The notes under the pieces: model-generated
Told to the model about the DNA's origin: nothing
The model's input: the letters and a program-made list of their open reading frames with translations, nothing else
The model's database searches: none
Source: JAWWBN01 sp033720955
GTDB taxonomy: Bacteria; Acidobacteriota; Thermoanaerobaculia; Multivoradales; JAHEKO01
NCBI GenBank assembly: GCA_033720955.1
Contig: JAWWBN010000135.1
Coordinates: forward strand, 1-10,226
Direction of reading: 5' to 3'
DNA: 10,226 bases
Made by a program: the position numbers and the translations under genes
Shown here: positions 1 through 7,326 of the stretch, in pieces
How positions within the stretch are numbered: position 1 is the stretch's first letter
How the letters are laid out: each line of letters begins with the position of its first letter

Positions 1-1248
1 GGCCTCGGCGTCCAGCCGGTCGCGCTCCGTGCGCCGCCAGAACTGGATCAAGCCCCAGAAGTGCTCGGTGAACTGCTCCACCTCGTGCTCCGGGAAGAGC
101 GCCGTGACCTTCTGACGGACCGCGTCGTGGGCGGTGTCGCTGCCGAAGAACTCCCAGGCGACCTCGTCCAGGTGCCCGAGCTGGCGGCCGGCGAACTCCT
201 GGAACGCCTCGGCGTCCAGGTAGCGCCGGGCGAGCCGTCCGTACTCCGCCAGGCGCTCGCGCGGCGGCAGGTCCCGGGCGGCGATCTCGAAGAAGGGCTC
301 CCACTCCAGGTTGCGCCGCATGGCCCGGTCGGTGACGGCGGCGAAGAGGGCCCAGCGCACCTTGGACTTGACGAGCCAGGGGAAGTAGTAGTGCAGCGAC
401 GTGACCTGGGAGTCGGGGCAGGCGTTGGCGAAGTCGATCAGGTGGAATACACCGTCCTTGCGCAGCGCCTCGCACGAGTTGAAGTCCCAGCAGAAGAAGC
501 TGTTGATGGTGAGGACGGTGTCCTCGAGCAGGCTCCACTCGTCGGCGTCCACGGTGCCGAAGTCCACCACGTAGCGCTCGTGCAGCGGCGCTCCCGGGTC
601 GTACTTGATGATCCGCACCTGCGGGCCCACCGCCAGGCAGCGGACGAAGAGGTCGAAGCCCTCCACCGCGCGCTGCAGGTGCATCACCCGCCGGCCGCTC
701 TTCTCGTAGGCGGCGCGGAGCTGCTCCTCGTTCTCGATGCGGTTGACCCCCACCCAGGCCCCGCCGTCGTACGGCTTCATGAACATGGGGAAGCCGAGCG
801 CCCGGCCGATCTCGCCCAGGTCGAACATGTGGGCGTAGCGCTCGAGGGTGGGCGCCAGGTCGGTGGTGGGCTCGTACTCCTTGGGCGGCACCATCCAGGT
901 GTCGGGCACCGGCAGCCCCAGCCGCATCATGGCGCAGTAGGAGGTGTGCTTCTCCATCGACTGCAGCGACCAGGGGTTGTTGAAGACGTAGAGGTCGTCC
1001 AGGATCACCGCCTTTTTGATCCACTCGCGGCTGGTGTGGTACCAGTGCGTGAGCCGGTCGAGGACCACGTCGTAGCGGCAGGGCTGGGTGAGCTCGAACG
1101 GCTCGATGGTGAGCCGCTCGACGCCGACCTCGAAGCTCTCGCCCCTGTAGGAGATCGGCCCCAGCCGCTTGATGATCTCCTCGAAGCAGATCGGCCAGCA
1201 GATGTCGGCGCCGAGGGAGAGCCCGATGTGGCGGTGCTGGGTGGGCAT
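1..1248 (-). CDS. ATP-grasp family ligase, C-terminus cut by the window edge
   Basis: The frame is open for 416 codons from ATG at 1248 to the left edge with no stop, so the end is missing. It starts MPTQHRHIGLSLGADICWPI. ATP-grasp signatures seen are KPYDGGAWVGV at residues 158-168 (Lys158 as likely ATP-contacting lysine in a Gly-rich loop), FDLFVRCLAVG at 198-208, and a late metal-binding segment with Asn257-Ser-Cys-Glu260 followed by IDFANACPD at 271-279 (Glu260, Asp272 and Asn275 as probable Mg/ATP ligands). ATP-grasp enzymes join a carboxylate to an amine or thiol through an acyl phosphate; the substrate here cannot be read. No signal peptide, so cytoplasmic. It is the third gene of a minus-strand operon, 42 bp after the esterase. 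The esterase stop lies in the same frame upstream and 1248 is the first ATG, which fixes the start. The Shine-Dalgarno is weak (AGG about 9 bases upstream). The family call is firm, the reaction unknown. Confidence 0.85.
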   Translation of the reverse strand, partial: MPTQHRHIGLSLGADICWPICFEEIIKRLGPISYRGESFEVGVERLTIEPFELTQPCRYDVVLDRLTHWYHTSREWIKKAVILDDLYVFNNPWSLQSMEKHTSYCAMMRLGLPVPDTWMVPPKEYEPTTDLAPTLERYAHMFDLGEIGRALGFPMFMKPYDGGAWVGVNRIENEEQLRAAYEKSGRRVMHLQRAVEGFDLFVRCLAVGPQVRIIKYDPGAPLHERYVVDFGTVDADEWSLLEDTVLTINSFFCWDFNSCEALRKDGVFHLIDFANACPDSQVTSLHYYFPWLVKSKVRWALFAAVTDRAMRRNLEWEPFFEIAARDLPPRERLAEYGRLARRYLDAEAFQEFAGRQLGHLDEVAWEFFGSDTAHDAVRQKVTALFPEHEVEQFTEHFWGLIQFWRRTERDRLDAEA

Positions 1249-1290
1249 GGGGTCGCCTAGTCTGTCACAGCCCGGCGCGGCCTCGAAGGT

Positions 1291-2436
1291 CTACTCGTAG
1301 ACCATCCAGAGCGGCCCGGGGAGCAGAAAGGAGAGCCCCTGGCGGAGCTGGTCGCGCCAGTTCTCCCAGTTGTGCCCGTCGCGGGCCTCTCGGTAGCGGA
1401 TCTTCATCCCCGTCTCCTGGAGAAGCGGCACCAGGGAGCGGTTCTCGTAGATCAGCGATTCGTAGATGCCGCAACTGATGAAGATCTTCTCCACCGGCCG
1501 GCCCGGCTTGCGGCGGAAGCGGTTCATGAACTTCACCACCGGGGCGAAGGCGGGCCCGCGACGGCTCTCGCCGATGTCCGTGAAGGCGAAGGAGCCCGAT
1601 TGCAGGAGCAGACCGCCGAAGATGCCGGGGTTGCGCCAGGCGGCCGACAGCGAGGCGACGGCGCCGAAGCTGGCGCCCATCAGGACCCGGGCCGCCGGCC
1701 GCGGGTCGAGGGAGTACCGCTTCTCCAGCAGGGGCAGGAGGTCGCGGCAGAGAAAGCGGGCGTGCCGGGGGTCGTCGGCGTACTCCCGCAGCCGGTCCTC
1801 GGCGCGGGTGAGGACGACCACCGGCCCCTCGATCTCGTGCCGGTAGATCAGGTTGTCGAGGACCGTCTGGAGGCTCGAGTAGTTCAGGTAGTCGCCGCCG
1901 TCGTGGGCGACGAGCAGAGGATGGAGGCGCCGCCGCCGGTAGCGGGGGGGCAGGTAGACCCCCACCTCTCGCCGGCCGCCGAAGGCGCGGGTGGGGACCT
2001 CGAGCTTCTCGACCGTGCCGGGCCGCGCCTCCGGGTCGGGCCGGGTCCACTCCGGCACCGAGTACCCGAGACCGTGGCAGACCGAGTTCGAGCCGAAGGG
2101 ATCGTGCGCCTCCAGCGGGTTGAGCGGATCGCGGATCAGCTCGCGGTCGCCGCCGCGCTCGACCTCGAGCTTGTACTCCACTCGAGACCGGGCGGGCAGC
2201 GCGACGCTCAGGTGCCACAGGTCGGTGTCGTCGAGGCGCTCGAACGCCTGCGAGGTGGGCAGGCCGTAGATCCAGTGCCGCAGCCGCACCGACTCCGCCT
2301 CGCCGCGGTAGACGAAGGTGGTGACCCGGCCAGACTGCAGGGGGAACGTCTCGCGCTCCAGGAAGCGGTCGATCGCCTCGGCGTCGACGGGCTTGCGCTG
2401 CGTCAGCCGGCGCAGCTTGGGGTTCTCAACCGGCAT
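1291..2436 (-). CDS. Esterase-D/Fes-type alpha/beta hydrolase with N-terminal E-set-like domain
   Basis: A 381-residue serine hydrolase of the putative esterase family (enterochelin esterase/esterase D type). The N-terminal ~130 residues resemble the immunoglobulin-like E-set domain that precedes the catalytic domain in Fes-like enzymes (VRLRHWIYGLP, a VEYKLEV strand, then IRDPLNP and DPFGSNS). The hydrolase domain follows: VGVYLPPRY at 158-166, HDGGDYL at 178-184, nucleophile elbow Gly-Ala-Ser256-Phe-Gly, probable acid Glu326 in CGIYES, and His355 in DGHNWENWRDQL, which is very Fes-like. No signal peptide is seen, so cytoplasmic. Its ATG lies 11 bp inside the end of the upstream S51-like gene and no good Shine-Dalgarno precedes it, which suggests translation coupled to that gene. 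Fes-type enzymes hydrolyse esters such as siderophore trilactones. No siderophore genes are visible here, and the ATP-grasp neighbour hints at a different substrate. Confidence 0.9.
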   Translation of the reverse strand: MPVENPKLRRLTQRKPVDAEAIDRFLERETFPLQSGRVTTFVYRGEAESVRLRHWIYGLPTSQAFERLDDTDLWHLSVALPARSRVEYKLEVERGGDRELIRDPLNPLEAHDPFGSNSVCHGLGYSVPEWTRPDPEARPGTVEKLEVPTRAFGGRREVGVYLPPRYRRRRLHPLLVAHDGGDYLNYSSLQTVLDNLIYRHEIEGPVVVLTRAEDRLREYADDPRHARFLCRDLLPLLEKRYSLDPRPAARVLMGASFGAVASLSAAWRNPGIFGGLLLQSGSFAFTDIGESRRGPAFAPVVKFMNRFRRKPGRPVEKIFISCGIYESLIYENRSLVPLLQETGMKIRYREARDGHNWENWRDQLRQGLSFLLPGPLWMVYE

Positions 2437-3382
2437 CGTCGGACGCCGGCTCGAGACGGCCGGTGTGAGAGGTCACCGACCCCTTCGGGGTGAGCAGCCG
2501 GATCGGCTGCGGCGACGACCAGAGACCGCCGTTCCAGAAGAGCTGGTCCCCCTCGTCGAGCACCGCGCAGTCGAAGGGCGCGAAGCGGCGGGCCAGCAGG
2601 CTGACCCGGCGCGGGTCGCGCAGCCGCAGCCGGCGCCGGGCGTTGGGAAACGGCAGCAGCCCGGGGAAGGCGCCCAGGCCGCTGTCGAGCACCTCGGTGT
2701 TGCCGGCTCCCTGGGGAGGGTGGTCGTGGAAGAGGACGATGCGCGACGCCAGCGCCATGGCGCCGGCCGACCAGGCCAGGATGGGCTTGGGTCCCAGCAG
2801 TTCGAGGACGCCGAAGAGCCGCATGCGATTCAGCAGCCCGGCGACGTGGCCTCCCGCCACGGCGAGCGCCGAGCAGGGGGCGAGGAGCTCGGCGATCTCC
2901 CGCCGGTGCCGCGCCACCCGGGTCCGCTCGCTCGGGCGGTAGCGCTCCTCGAACTCGGCGTGCACGGCGTCGACCCGCTCCAGGTGCCGCCGGTCGAGGT
3001 CGCGCACCGTCGCGATCGCCTCGTCGCGCTCCCGCTCCAGCGCCTCGGCCTCGTCCCGGCGGGCGAGAAGCTCGCGGGCGGCGTCCAGCAGGTGGCCGAG
3101 CCGCACCCGGTAGAGCTCCTGGAGGTAGCGGAGCCGGCTCTGACGCTCGCGGTAGGCGGCGGCGAGCTCCTCGTCGTCCTCCGCCAGCTCGATCGCCCGC
3201 CGGTAGAGCTCGAGGTTGGGCGACCCCTCGCCCAGGTGCTGCCGCAGCTCCTCGTCCTCGCTCTCGCGCTCCTGCCAGCCCGCGGTCACCAGGGCGATCG
3301 GCCGGGCGATCTCCAGCGAATCCGCCACGGTGGCGACGGTGGGTTGAAGACGCTGGGGGCCGAGGACGGCGATCACGCGCAT
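2426..3382 (-). CDS. Peptidase S51/cyanophycinase-like protein with a coiled-coil insertion
   Basis: A 318-residue protein with the class I glutamine-amidotransferase-like fold of PepE/cyanophycinase serine peptidases. Residues 1-40 give the first strands (RVIAVLGP, ALVTAGWQERESED). Residues ~54-165 are long, charged, leucine-containing helix that looks like an inserted coiled coil. The fold resumes with AVAGGHVAGLLNRM and the nucleophile elbow at 202-208 with Ser205 in LAWSAGA. GLGAFPG at 235-241 matches the block before the catalytic His in cyanophycinases, but that position holds Asn247 (PFPNARRR). Possible acids are Asp276/Glu277. S51 enzymes cleave dipeptides or beta-Asp-Arg bonds; activity is uncertain here because the His cannot be placed. 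First gene of the minus-strand operon, ending 11 bp inside the esterase gene. No Shine-Dalgarno precedes the ATG, and a possible -10 sits 8 bases upstream, so the message may be leaderless. Confidence 0.8.
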   Translation of the reverse strand: MRVIAVLGPQRLQPTVATVADSLEIARPIALVTAGWQERESEDEELRQHLGEGSPNLELYRRAIELAEDDEELAAAYRERQSRLRYLQELYRVRLGHLLDAARELLARRDEAEALERERDEAIATVRDLDRRHLERVDAVHAEFEERYRPSERTRVARHRREIAELLAPCSALAVAGGHVAGLLNRMRLFGVLELLGPKPILAWSAGAMALASRIVLFHDHPPQGAGNTEVLDSGLGAFPGLLPFPNARRRLRLRDPRRVSLLARRFAPFDCAVLDEGDQLFWNGGLWSSPQPIRLLTPKGSVTSHTGRLEPASDDAG

Positions 3383-3389
3383 GCGGCGC

Positions 3390-3397
3390 TAGGATAT
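3390..3397. promoter_or_regulatory. Possible shared -10 region of two divergent operons
   Basis: The 71-bp gap between the divergent S51-like and dinB-like genes contains one AT-rich octamer, TAGGATAT. On the plus strand TAGGAT matches the -10 consensus at 4 of 6 positions. On the minus strand TATCCT (3396-3391) also matches at 4 of 6. Minus-strand transcription would begin almost at the S51-like start codon (leaderless), while the plus transcript would have a leader of about 50 bases. No convincing -35 element is seen at 16-18 bp on either strand. Inference from composition and position only. Confidence 0.3.
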
Positions 3398-3440
3398 GGA
3401 ATCTCGTCGTCCTCCGCCGCCCCACGATCCGCCCCTTCCG

Positions 3441-3446
3441 AAGGAG
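3441..3446 (+). promoter_or_regulatory. Strong Shine-Dalgarno of the DinB-like gene
   Basis: AAGGAG sits 7 bases before the ATG at 3454. It selects that start over the longer open frames that enter this region from upstream. Confidence 0.75.
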
Positions 3447-3453
3447 TCGGCCG

Positions 3454-3957
3454 ATGTCCCCTCTGACCATGGCCCAGGCCCTCGTGGCCGAGTTCGAGAA
3501 CGAGTGCCGCGCCACCCGCGCCATGCTCGAGCGGGTTCCCGAGGAGAGCCTCGGCTGGCGGCCGCACGAGAAGTCGATGACCCTCGGCCGGCTGGCGTCG
3601 CACATCGCCGAGTGCCCGGGCTGGGCGCGGCGGGTGATGAGCGGGAGCGAGCTCGACTTCGCGGCCCTCGACTACACGCCGCCGGAGGCGCGGAGCCGCG
3701 CCGAGCTGCTGGAGCTGTTCGAGGACGAGCGGCGGGGCTTCACCGAGGCGCTCGACGGCGTGGGGGACGAGGCGCTGCTGGAGAAGTGGGTCCTGCGCTC
3801 GGGCGACCACGTCATCACCCGGTCGGCCCGCGTCGCGGTTCTGCGCGGCTTCGTGCTCAGTCACCTGATCCACCACCGCGGCCAGCTCACGGTCTACCTG
3901 CGGCTTCTGGGCGTGCCGGTGCCGGGCGCCTACGGCCCGACGGCGGACGAGCGATAG
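3454..3957 (+). CDS. DinB-family metal-binding four-helix protein
   Basis: A 167-residue protein of the DinB/YfiT-like superfamily: a four-helix bundle binding a divalent metal through three histidines. The expected ligands are present: His50 (LASHIAE) and the pair His137/His141 in LSHLIHHRGQL, the hallmark helix. WRPHEKSMTLGRLASHIAE is the typical N-terminal helix motif. Length matches the family (about 150-170). Some members are thiol transferases using bacillithiol or mycothiol, and others act as hydrolases or isomerases; no substrate can be assigned here. Despite the name it is unrelated to DNA polymerase IV. No signal peptide, so cytoplasmic. First gene of a plus-strand pair: the secreted Tricorn protease starts 12 bp after its stop. 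Confidence 0.92.
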   Translation: MSPLTMAQALVAEFENECRATRAMLERVPEESLGWRPHEKSMTLGRLASHIAECPGWARRVMSGSELDFAALDYTPPEARSRAELLELFEDERRGFTEALDGVGDEALLEKWVLRSGDHVITRSARVAVLRGFVLSHLIHHRGQLTVYLRLLGVPVPGAYGPTADER

Positions 3958-3964
3958 GAGAGGA
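3956..3964 (+). promoter_or_regulatory. Tricorn Shine-Dalgarno overlapping the dinB stop codon
   Basis: AGGAGAGGA begins within the TAG stop (3955-3957) of the DinB-like gene and ends 5 bases before the Tricorn ATG at 3970. A ribosome ending on the first gene would land on this site, which suggests translational coupling. Confidence 0.7.
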
Positions 3965-3969
3965 ACGTC

Positions 3970-6900
3970 ATGCGAAAGATCTCGGCGACCCTGGTTCTGA
4001 CGGGGCTTCTCGGCGGCTCGGCGGCGGCGGAGACCCTGCTGCTGCGCGAGCCCGACGTGAGCGACACCCAGATCGTCTTCGCCTACGCCCGCGACATCTG
4101 GATCGTGGGCCGCGAGGGCGGCGAGGCCAGGCGGCTGACCAGCTATCCCGGGGTGGAGGGCTTCCCCAAGTTCTCCCCCGACGGCTCCCAGGTCGCCTTC
4201 ATCGGCGAGTACGACGGCAACGCCGACGTCTTCGTGGTGGGGGTCGAGGGGGGCGAGCCGCGACGGCTGACCTGGCACCCCGGCGACGACCTGCCGCGGG
4301 GCTGGAGCCCCGACGGCGAGCGGGTCGTCTTCGCCTCCGGCCGGACGGGGGCGCCGATCCCCATCCCGAGGTTCTGGAGCGTGGCGACCTCGGGCGGCGC
4401 GCCGGAGCCGCTGCCCATGCCACGCATCTGGAGCGGCAAGTACTCGCCCGACGGCAAGAGCTTCGTCTACGACCCGGTGCTCAACTGGGAGTCGGAGTGG
4501 CGCAACTACCGCGGCGGCCAGAACAAGCCCATCTGGCTGCTCGACCTCGAGGACTACTCCCTGGAGAAGCTGCCGTGGGAGGGCAGCAACGACACCGACC
4601 CGGTCTTCGTGGGAGACACGATCTACTTCCTCTCCGACCGCGACTTCGCCGTCAACGTCTACTCCTGGCGGCGCGGCGAGGCGGACGCCACTCAGCTCAC
4701 CTTCTTCCGGGAGTACGACGCCCGCAACCTGGAGTCGGGCGGCGGGGTGCTGGTCTTCGAGCAGGAGGGGCGGATCCACCTTCTCGATCCGGCCGCCGGC
4801 GGAGGCTCGCGGGCGGTTCCCATCACGGTCCGCGGCGACTTCCCCTGGGCGCGGCCGCACTGGGAGGAGGTGGGCGAGCAGGTGCGCGAGGGACGGCCGT
4901 CGCCCACCGGCAAGCGGGCCCTGTTCGAGGCGCGGGGCGAGATCTTCACCGTCCCCGCCGAGAAGGGGGACGTCCGCAACCTGACCCGCACCTCCGGGGC
5001 GGCGGAGCGGGCCCCGGCATGGTCGCCCGACGGCCGGCGCGTGTCCTGGTTCTCCGACGCCTCGGGGGAGTACGCCCTGGTCCTCGCCGACCAGTTCGGC
5101 GAGGTGGAGAAGACCATCGAGCTCGACGACGCCACCTTCTTCTACACCCCGCAGTGGTCGCCCGACTCGGAGCGGCTGGCCTTCGGCGACGCCGACCGCA
5201 ACCTCTGGGTGGTGGAGGCGGCGACCGGGAAGCGCACCTGGATCGACAACGAGGGCTACGCCCATCCCGATCGCACCATCTACCCGGAGTGGTCCCCCGA
5301 CTCGCGCTGGATCGCCTACACCAAGCGGTTGGACAACCAGTACAACGCGGTCTGGGTCTACTCGGTCGAGGACGACACCCGGCACCCGGTCACCGACGGC
5401 CTCTCCGACAGCAGGGCTCCCGCCTGGGACGCGAGCGGCAAGTACCTCTATCTCCTGGCCTCGACCGACTTCGGGCTCAACGTGGGCTGGCTCGACATGA
5501 CCTCGTACCAGCGGCCGGTGACCCGAGCCGTCTACGCCGTGGTGCTCGCCGCCGACGAGCCCTCGCCGCTTCTGCCCGAGAGCGACGAGGAGGAGGTGGC
5601 CGACGAGGAGGACGAGGGGGATGAGGAGGAGGCCGGCCAGGGGGAGGACGACGAGGAGTCCGACGAGCCCGAGCCGGTGAGGATCGACTTCGCCGAGCTC
5701 GACCAGCGGATCATCAGCCTGGGCATCCCGGAGGCGGACTACCTCGGGCTCGACGCCGGGGCCGAGGGGGTGCTCTTCTACGCCGAGGCGGGGGAGACGT
5801 TCCGGGACGGCTTCACCCTGCACCGCTACAAGCTGGGAGAGCGCGAGAGCGAGAAGCTCCTGGACGGTCTGCGGGAGGCGGTGGTGTCCAGCGACGGCAA
5901 GAAGGTGCTCTACGGCACGGTGGCCGGGAGCTGGGGCCTGGTGGACGCCGACGGGTCCCCGGCCGCGGGAGACGGCGCTCTCGATCTCTCGGGGCTCAGA
6001 ATGAAGGTGGACCCGGCGGCGGAGTGGCGGCAGATCTTCCGCGAGGCGTGGCGCTTCCAGCGCGACTACTTCTATGTGGACAACGTCCACGGGCTCGACA
6101 TGGAGCGCGTCTGGGAGAAGTACTCGCCCTGGCTGGAGCACGTGCGACACCGCAGCGACCTCACCCATCTGCTCGACGTGCTGGGGGGAGAGACGGCGGT
6201 GGGCCACTCGTTCACCGGAGGCGGCGACCGGCCCGACGTGGACGAGGTGCCCGTGGGTCTGCTGGGGGCCGATCTCGCCGTCGAGGAGGGGCGCTACCGC
6301 ATCGCCAAGATCTACCGCGGCGAGAACTGGAACCCCGACCTCACCGCTCCGCTCTCCGGCCCCGGCATCGACGCCCGGGCGGGTGACTACCTCCTCGCGG
6401 TGGACGGGGTGGCGCTGACCGCGGCGATGAACCCCCACTCCCTGTTCGACCGCACCGCCGGCCGTCAGACGGTGCTCACCCTGAGCGCGGAGCCGTCCGG
6501 AAAGGACGCCCGGGAGGTGACGGTGGTGCCGGTGGAGAGCGAGACGCAGCTCCGGCGACGCGACTGGATGGAGTCGAACCGCCGGAAGGTGGACGAGATG
6601 TCGGACGGCCGGCTGGCCTACGTCTACCTTCCGAACACCGGCGGCAGCGGCTACCGCTACTTCAACCGCTACTACTTCGCCCAGCAGGACCGGCCGGGAG
6701 TGGTGATCGACGAGCGGTTCAACGGCGGCGGCTCGGCGGCCGACTACATGGTGGACCTGATGGCGCGGCCGTTGATGGGCTACTTCAACAACCCCGTGGG
6801 CGAGAAGAAGCCGTTCAAGCTGCCCAACGCCGGCATCTGGGGCCCGAAGGTCATGATCATCAACGACGCCGCCGGCTCCGGCGGCGACCTGCTGCCGTAC

Positions 6901-7227
6901 ATGTTCCGGCTGCGCGGCATCGGACCGCTGGTGGGAACCCGCACCTGGGGCGGCCTGGTGGGGATCTGGGACGTGCCCGACCTGGTCGACGGCGGCTTCA
7001 TCACCGCTCCCCGCGGCGGGTTCTTCAACCTCGACGGCGAGTGGGAGGTGGAGAACGAGGGGGTCGCCCCCGACGTCGAGGTGGAGCAGCTCCCGGCCGA
7101 GGTCATCGCCGGCCGCGACCCGCAGCTCGAGAGGGCGGTCGAGATCGCCCTCGAGCTGCTGGGGGCGAACCCGGTGCAGCTCCACCCGCAGCCGCCCGAC
7201 CCGGTGCGGGTGAGGCGGCCCGAGTAG
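3970..7227 (+). CDS. Secreted Tricorn protease homolog (peptidase S41, PDZ)
   Basis: A 1085-residue Tricorn-type serine protease. Residues 1-20 form a signal peptide (basic MRK, hydrophobic core, SAAA before Glu21), so it is exported, unlike cytoplasmic archaeal Tricorn. Two beta-propellers follow, marked by WD40-like/PD40 repeats: FSPDG (68-72), WSPDG (112-116), YSPDG (158-162), then WSPDG/WSPDS at 351, 396 and 441 and a degenerate WDASG at 486. A purely acidic tract (537-568) interrupts the second propeller. The helical C1 domain is ~680-755, PDZ ~757-853 and the S41 domain ~870-1045. Catalytic residues by family analogy are His746 (GETAVGHSF), nucleophile Ser970 (AGSGGD) and Glu1030 (NEGVAPD); Gly745 replaces the Ser before His in archaeal Tricorn. 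The family degrades oligopeptides to di- to tetrapeptides. Probable role: peptide digestion in the periplasm. Length and residues look intact. Confidence 0.96.
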   Translation: MRKISATLVLTGLLGGSAAAETLLLREPDVSDTQIVFAYARDIWIVGREGGEARRLTSYPGVEGFPKFSPDGSQVAFIGEYDGNADVFVVGVEGGEPRRLTWHPGDDLPRGWSPDGERVVFASGRTGAPIPIPRFWSVATSGGAPEPLPMPRIWSGKYSPDGKSFVYDPVLNWESEWRNYRGGQNKPIWLLDLEDYSLEKLPWEGSNDTDPVFVGDTIYFLSDRDFAVNVYSWRRGEADATQLTFFREYDARNLESGGGVLVFEQEGRIHLLDPAAGGGSRAVPITVRGDFPWARPHWEEVGEQVREGRPSPTGKRALFEARGEIFTVPAEKGDVRNLTRTSGAAERAPAWSPDGRRVSWFSDASGEYALVLADQFGEVEKTIELDDATFFYTPQWSPDSERLAFGDADRNLWVVEAATGKRTWIDNEGYAHPDRTIYPEWSPDSRWIAYTKRLDNQYNAVWVYSVEDDTRHPVTDGLSDSRAPAWDASGKYLYLLASTDFGLNVGWLDMTSYQRPVTRAVYAVVLAADEPSPLLPESDEEEVADEEDEGDEEEAGQGEDDEESDEPEPVRIDFAELDQRIISLGIPEADYLGLDAGAEGVLFYAEAGETFRDGFTLHRYKLGERESEKLLDGLREAVVSSDGKKVLYGTVAGSWGLVDADGSPAAGDGALDLSGLRMKVDPAAEWRQIFREAWRFQRDYFYVDNVHGLDMERVWEKYSPWLEHVRHRSDLTHLLDVLGGETAVGHSFTGGGDRPDVDEVPVGLLGADLAVEEGRYRIAKIYRGENWNPDLTAPLSGPGIDARAGDYLLAVDGVALTAAMNPHSLFDRTAGRQTVLTLSAEPSGKDAREVTVVPVESETQLRRRDWMESNRRKVDEMSDGRLAYVYLPNTGGSGYRYFNRYYFAQQDRPGVVIDERFNGGGSAADYMVDLMARPLMGYFNNPVGEKKPFKLPNAGIWGPKVMIINDAAGSGGDLLPYMFRLRGIGPLVGTRTWGGLVGIWDVPDLVDGGFITAPRGGFFNLDGEWEVENEGVAPDVEVEQLPAEVIAGRDPQLERAVEIALELLGANPVQLHPQPPDPVRVRRPE

Positions 7228-7246
7228 CCTGCCCCTCCTCGGCAGG
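7228..7246 (+). terminator. Weak hairpin in the convergent gap
   Basis: CCTGCC (7228-7233) pairs perfectly with GGCAGG (7241-7246) across a 7-base loop, directly after the Tricorn stop codon. There is no T-tract after it, so it is not a classical rho-independent terminator. It is the only obvious hairpin right after the stop in the 99-bp gap between convergent genes. The rest of the gap is GC-rich and shows no small gene. Confidence 0.3.
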
Positions 7247-7326
7247 TCCGGGCCGGCGGGTTGGTGGCGCGCGGGCGGCGCGTCTTCGCCCCGGCCGACG
7301 ACGCCAGGCCGCCCCCTGACCCCGGG

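Noticed and set aside
61..1260. A 399-codon plus-strand open frame opposite the ATP-grasp gene
   Set aside because: The opposite strand gives clear ATP-grasp motifs, while this frame shows only Val/Leu/Gly/Arg-rich low-information sequence.
2403..3605. A 400-codon minus-strand frame over the S51-like gene
   Set aside because: Arg/Pro/Ala-rich shadow of the real gene, extending into the DinB-like gene on the other strand.
3373..7185. A 1270-codon open frame on the minus strand opposite the Tricorn gene
   Set aside because: Its translation is a His/Val/Pro/Arg-rich mirror of the Tricorn codons with no domain. It exists because G/C-ending codons on the other strand rarely produce stops.
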